A stretch of DNA of 11,416 nucleotides from Proteobacteria bacterium UBA4656. Its GTDB lineage: Bacteria; Pseudomonadota; Gammaproteobacteria; Xanthomonadales; Ahniellaceae. The notes below the pieces were generated by a model. That model did not search any database. It was not told the origin of the DNA and saw only the letters and a list, made by a program, of their open reading frames with translations. Position numbers and translations under genes: made by a program. Shown piece by piece: positions 9,022 through 11,416 of the stretch; the first letter of the stretch is position 1; each line of letters opens with the position of its first letter. The stretch is taken from contig DHLY01000026.1 in the NCBI GenBank assembly GCA_002405525.1, positions 1-11,416 on the forward strand. The letters are read 5' to 3'.

Positions 9022-9831
9022 ATGCATGCCGACGCCGCCGACTTGCGCGTGACCCTGGTCCAGGCCGACACGCGTTGGCACGATCCCGCCGGCAACCGGG
9101 CGCTGTACGGCGACCTCGTGCGTACGGCCGCCGGCCGCACGGACCTCGTACTGCTGCCGGAGACCTTTACCTCCGGTTTCACCAACGAAACGCTCGGCAA
9201 CGCCGAGCCGATGGACGGCGAGACCATCCAGTGGCTGCGCGCGCTGGCCGCGGAGGTCGGCGCGGTGGTCGCGGGATCGGTGGTGGTGCGCGAAGGCGAG
9301 CGGCATTTCAACCGCCTGCTGTGGATGCGGCCGGACGGATCGCACGCCAGCTACGACAAGCGCCACCTGTTCCGCTACGCCAACGAGCACCAGCGCTACA
9401 CGCCGGGCAGCCAGCGGCTGGTGGTGGACCTCGCCGGTTGGCGGGTCTGCCCGATGGTCTGCTACGACCTGCGCTTCCCGGTGTTCGCGCGCAACCGTTT
9501 CGACGCCACGGTGGCGGGCGACTTCGACTACGACCTGCTGGTCTACGTGGCCAACTGGCCCTCGCCGCGCCACTACGCCTGGCAGACCCTGCTGCGCGCG
9601 CGCGCGATCGAGAACCTGAGCTACGGCATCGGCGTGAACCGCACCGGCACCGACGGCAACCAGCTCACCTACCTCGGTGGCAGCGTGGCGCTGGATCCAT
9701 TGGGCCAGCCGCTGGTCGAGTGCGGCGTGCAGCCGCAGGTGGTGACCACCACCCTGTCCGCCGCGGGACTGCGCGCGCACCGCGCGCGCTTTCCCTTCCA
9801 TCTCGACGCGGACGCGTTCACGCTGGGCTGA
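9022..9831 (+). CDS. yafV: Omega-amidase, nitrilase superfamily (YafV-like)
   Basis: A 269-residue carbon-nitrogen hydrolase. The Glu-Lys-Cys catalytic triad is complete: Glu47 in LLPETFTSGF, Lys113 in SYDKRHLFRYANEH, and Cys147 in MVCYDLRFPVFARN. Glu122 in the same loop as the lysine matches the extra conserved glutamate of the superfamily. ETFTSGFTNE and KRHLFRYANEHQRYTPG are typical of the YafV/Nit2 omega-amidase branch. That branch hydrolyses alpha-ketoglutaramate to 2-oxoglutarate and ammonia. This is the by-product made when a glutamine transaminase, such as the one just upstream, donates the amide-bearing amino acid. The start ATG has AGGA seven bases before it, overlapping the previous stop. 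The pair corresponds to the reported MtnE/MtnU-type arrangement that closes methionine salvage; no other salvage gene is in view. Confidence 0.92.
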   Translation: MHADAADLRVTLVQADTRWHDPAGNRALYGDLVRTAAGRTDLVLLPETFTSGFTNETLGNAEPMDGETIQWLRALAAEVGAVVAGSVVVREGERHFNRLLWMRPDGSHASYDKRHLFRYANEHQRYTPGSQRLVVDLAGWRVCPMVCYDLRFPVFARNRFDATVAGDFDYDLLVYVANWPSPRHYAWQTLLRARAIENLSYGIGVNRTGTDGNQLTYLGGSVALDPLGQPLVECGVQPQVVTTTLSAAGLRAHRARFPFHLDADAFTLG

Positions 9832-9862
9832 GGCGCCGCCGCCGCGGCGCGGGGAGACGCGG

Positions 9863-10186
9863 ATGATCCTGCGAACGCTGGGCGTGATCGGACTGGCCGC
9901 GGCCCTCGCGTCCTGCGCGGCCGGTCCGCGCGGGGCGACGGGCGGCGACGCCGCGCGGACCGTCGACTTCGAGTGCGACGGCGGCGAGGCGTTCTCGGTG
10001 CGCTTCCTGCCCGCGGAGTCGGCCGCGGTGCTGGTTCGCGGCGGCGACGAGATTCGGCTGCAGCAGCAGCCCGCGGCCTCGGGCTTCCTGTACCTGCACG
10101 GGCCGACCGCGATCCGCGGCAAGGGTGACGAGCTGACGCTCGAGATCGGCCGGCGGGTGCCGCTGCACTGCACGGCGGTGCGCTGA
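9863..10186 (+). CDS. mliC: MliC-family lipoprotein, C-type lysozyme inhibitor
   Basis: A 107-residue predicted lipoprotein. The signal peptide ends in the lipobox LASC, with Cys18 as the lipidated residue. The next residues are Ala-Ala rather than Asp, so outer-membrane sorting is expected. After a short Gly/Ala-rich linker comes the MliC beta-barrel: VDFECDGGEAFSVRFLP (34-50), SAAVLVRGGDEIRL, and AASGFLYLHGPTAIRGKGDELTL (71-93), with a second cysteine in LHCTA. Cys38 and Cys103 would form the conserved disulphide. Ser73 and Lys87 lie where MliC proteins insert into the lysozyme active-site cleft. It would protect peptidoglycan against C-type lysozyme. GGGGAG six bases before the ATG fixes the start. 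It follows the omega-amidase by 31 bases that contain a small hairpin (9833-9850). Confidence 0.82.
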   Translation: MILRTLGVIGLAAALASCAAGPRGATGGDAARTVDFECDGGEAFSVRFLPAESAAVLVRGGDEIRLQQQPAASGFLYLHGPTAIRGKGDELTLEIGRRVPLHCTAVR

Positions 10187-10247
10187 TCCGCGGTCTGCCG
10201 GTGGCGCGTCGTGAAGGGCCATCGGCCCATGGATTATCACCATAACG

Positions 10248-10279
10248 GACATGATGTTAGATATACCTGACATTATGTT
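10248..10279. promoter_or_regulatory. Twin ACAT-N-ATGT operators before the membrane protein/XRE operon
   Basis: ACATGATGT (10249-10257) and ACATTATGT (10270-10278) are perfect palindromes with a 1-base centre. Their centres are 21 bases apart (two helical turns), within a 10/11-matching direct repeat GACAT-ATGTT. They sit in a stretch (about 10229-10293) far more AT-rich than anything else in the window. The second copy overlaps the -35-like CTGACA. The probable ligand is the XRE regulator encoded by the same operon, which would mean autoregulation; that is inference. Confidence 0.6.
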
Positions 10280-10293
10280 CGGGAGTCTATACC
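10267..10293 (+). promoter_or_regulatory. Candidate promoter of the membrane protein/XRE operon
   Basis: CTGACA (10267-10272, 5 of 6 -35 bases) and TATACC (10288-10293, 4 of 6 -10 bases) are separated by a short 15-base spacer. The start codon is 30 bases further on. The downstream operator overlaps the -35, a layout suited to repression. The short spacer lowers confidence. Confidence 0.4.
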
Positions 10294-10322
10294 TTTGAGC
10301 CCGCTCGCAACGGAGGATCCCC

Positions 10323-10751
10323 ATGCTCGCTCGTGAACGCTTCGCCTGGGTCTGGCTGGTCTCGCTGGTGGTGCTCGGGTCCTACCTGGTGGCGGTGGCG
10401 GCCGCGCCCGCCTGGTTCGAGGCGCTCGGGCACGCGCAGCGCATCGGCATGCTGGCCATCCCGCTCGGCCTGCTCGGCGTGATCGCGCTGGCCACGCACG
10501 GCCTGTCGTGGCTGGGCCGCAAGGACCGCGTGGCGGGGGAACCCGACGAGCGCGACCGCGCGATCGAGCTCCGCGCCTCGCACGTCGCCTACCACGTGCT
10601 GATGGCGGGCATGGTCATCGTCGGCTGCGTGATGCCCTTCAGCGACTCCGGCTGGCAGCTGGTGCACGCCGCGCTGTTCTTCATCGCGGTCGCCGAGCTG
10701 ACGCACAGCGGCCTGATCGTGGCCGGCTACCGGCGCGGCCTGCGTGCCTGA
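10323..10751 (+). CDS. Small four-helix membrane protein, DUF2178-like
   Basis: A 142-residue inner-membrane protein with four predicted helices: about 8-28, 41-61, 87-105 and 112-135. The loop between helices 2 and 3 is charged and contains GEPDERDRAIELRAS (72-86). This DER-rich motif before a helix is typical of small membrane proteins of the DUF2178 kind, which are often encoded next to a compact XRE regulator; the domain assignment is from memory of that pattern. The molecular role is unknown. GGAGG six bases before the ATG fixes the start. The regulator gene overlaps its last codons by eight bases, so the two are translationally coupled. A paired operator lies just upstream. It could be a sensor or partner that controls the regulator, or simply its target. 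Confidence 0.78.
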   Translation: MLARERFAWVWLVSLVVLGSYLVAVAAAPAWFEALGHAQRIGMLAIPLGLLGVIALATHGLSWLGRKDRVAGEPDERDRAIELRASHVAYHVLMAGMVIVGCVMPFSDSGWQLVHAALFFIAVAELTHSGLIVAGYRRGLRA

Positions 10752-10956
10752 GCCGCGCCTGAGCAACCAGATCCGCCTGCTGCGCTTCCTCGCCGGGGAG
10801 ATGACGCAGGCGGAACTCGGGCAGCGCGTCGGGCTGACGCGGCAGACGATCGCCGCGATCGAGGCCGGCAAGTACTCGCCGAGCCTCGAGTCCGCGTTCC
10901 GTATCGCCGACGCGCTCGGCAAGCCGCTGGACGAGGTGTTCCGCTGGGAACGTTGA
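10744..10956 (+). CDS. Compact XRE-family transcriptional regulator
   Basis: A 70-residue protein made of a single HTH_3 domain and almost nothing else. The helix-turn-helix spans TQAELGQRVGLTRQTIAAIEAGKYSPS (21-47), with TRQTIAAIEAGKY as the recognition segment. The following SLESAFRIADALGKPLDEVFRWER is the usual helix 4/5 and tail of this minimal family. No ligand or multimer domain is present, so it is likely to act as a dimer on palindromic DNA. The GTG at 10744 overlaps the stop of the membrane protein gene (GTGCCTGA). No clear Shine-Dalgarno is seen, so it should depend on translational coupling. The twin ACAT-N-ATGT sites upstream of the operon are its most likely targets. No related site was noticed elsewhere in the window. 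Confidence 0.9.
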   Translation: MPEPRLSNQIRLLRFLAGEMTQAELGQRVGLTRQTIAAIEAGKYSPSLESAFRIADALGKPLDEVFRWER

Positions 10957-10975
10957 CGCGGCGCGGCCCGCGTCA
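10954..10975. terminator. Hairpin in the convergent gap after the XRE gene
   Basis: TGACGCG (10954-10960) and CGCGTCA (10969-10975) pair perfectly over 7 bases around an 8-base loop. The left arm contains the XRE stop codon, and the right arm ends two bases before the stop of the opposing gene. No T-tract on either strand; a two-way 3'-end structure is plausible. Confidence 0.4.
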
Positions 10976-10977
10976 CC

Positions 10978-11415
10978 TCAGCGGCGCGTGATGTCCTCGC
11001 CCAGCCGCGTCGCCAGCGCAGCCAGCGCGGCGCGGCCGTCGAACAGGGCCGGCACGCGCTCGCCGATCCGGCGCGCGAGGTCGGCGCGGCGCCCGCGGTC
11101 GCCGGCGATGGCGGTGGCGAGCGCGGCCATCGCCGCCGGCGTGTCGGCGGCGAGCTCGCCGTCGAGGCCGATCTCGCGCAGCATGCCCAGCGTCTGGCGG
11201 CCGCGCATGAAGCGCCCAGGGCAGGCCACCACCGGCAGGCCGCAGCGCAGGGCGTCGATGGTGTTGGCGCCGCCCGACCAGTGCAGGGTGTCGAGCATGG
11301 TGTCGGCCACGCTGCACAGGCCGAGGAAGCGCTGGCGCGGCAGATAGTCGAGGAAGCGTAACTGGCGCGCCGGGTCGGCGCCGGCGCCGGCGAGCGCGGC
11401 CGTGATGCGGCGTTC
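10978..11415 (-). CDS. OGT/SPINDLY-family glycosyltransferase, C-terminal fragment (5' end outside window)
   Basis: The last 145 residues of a GT41-type enzyme, the family of O-linked N-acetylglucosamine transferases. The frame runs open to the window edge, so the gene is cut by the window. Visible in order are RFLDYLPRQRFLGLCSVADTM, the nucleotide-sugar binding region LDTLHWSGGANTIDALRCGLPVV, and CPGRFMRGRQTLGMLREIGL, all typical of the C-terminal half of bacterial SPINDLY-like transferases. The C-terminal helices (AALATAIAGDRGRRADLARRI...LFDGRAALAALATRL) close the domain. Any N-terminal tetratricopeptide repeats would lie outside. A GTG at 11310 is internal to the domain and not the start. 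The target is unknown; related bacterial genes often accompany glycoprotein or capsule synthesis. Confidence 0.85.
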   Translation of the reverse strand, partial: ERRITAALAGAGADPARQLRFLDYLPRQRFLGLCSVADTMLDTLHWSGGANTIDALRCGLPVVACPGRFMRGRQTLGMLREIGLDGELAADTPAAMAALATAIAGDRGRRADLARRIGERVPALFDGRAALAALATRLGEDITRR

Positions 11416-11416
11416 G

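Noticed and set aside
8905..10230. Long minus-strand open frame opposite the amidase and mliC
   Set aside because: Shadow frame of high-GC genes; the plus-strand products have full catalytic motifs.
10287..10976. 229-codon minus-strand frame opposite the membrane protein/XRE operon
   Set aside because: Composition is a reverse-strand shadow and no start signal is present; the plus-strand genes have a ribosome binding site, helices and an HTH.
11041..11310. Separate small gene starting at the GTG at 11310
   Set aside because: The frame and the glycosyltransferase domain continue unbroken to the window edge, so this is an internal codon.

Overview
The window looks like a chromosomal segment of a GC-rich gammaproteobacterium, most probably of the Lysobacterales (Xanthomonadales) group. 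The grounds are the strong third-position G/C bias of every main gene, an EF-P-like EfpL/YeiP protein, a YbdL/YafV-type gene pair, a SPINDLY/OGT-type glycosyltransferase, and intergenic GGGCCCAGGG-rich and tandem-palindrome repeats of a kind I associate with that group. The taxonomic call is inference. No tRNA, rRNA, CRISPR array, transposase or integrase was found.

Layout. The left edge holds the 3' end of an Mrr-type type IV restriction endonuclease (3-311, +), visibly less GC-rich than the rest, then about 350 bases without a gene. A large katG (661-2859, -) starts at a GTG behind a strong ribosome binding site; its leader carries an AT-rich 17-base palindrome and a hairpin abutting the Shine-Dalgarno. 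Upstream on the same strand is a methyltransferase (3035-3898, -) whose motifs resemble the mostly archaeal COG2521 family. A cupin gene (3975-4346, +) diverges from it. A roughly 270-base convergent spacer follows, with a likely two-way terminator and a run of six adjacent inverted repeats. Three minus-strand genes come next, in transcription order: a type-2 hydroxyacyl-CoA dehydrogenase-like SDR (6326-7093), efpL (5579-6142) and an EamA permease (4619-5554). efpL and the permease are 24 bases apart.

Divergent from the SDR, four plus-strand genes run from 7229 to 10186: an exported orphan protein, a YbdL-type methionine/glutamine aminotransferase, an omega-amidase 10 bases behind it, and an MliC-like lysozyme-inhibitor lipoprotein. 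The aminotransferase and amidase make a clear functional pair: the first makes alpha-ketoglutaramate when it re-aminates 2-oxo acids such as the methionine-salvage keto acid, and the second hydrolyses it, pulling the reaction forward. Next is a compact regulatory module (10248-10956): two ACAT-N-ATGT palindromes 21 bases apart in an unusually AT-rich promoter, a four-helix membrane protein, and an overlapping 70-residue XRE regulator. The right edge holds the C-terminal end of an OGT/SPINDLY-family glycosyltransferase (-), convergent with the regulator.

Most genes are recognisable housekeeping or stress functions. The parts that merit a second look are the membrane protein/XRE module with twin operators, the tandem-palindrome element at 4507-4612, the repeats around the efpL leader, and the bacterial COG2521-like methyltransferase.
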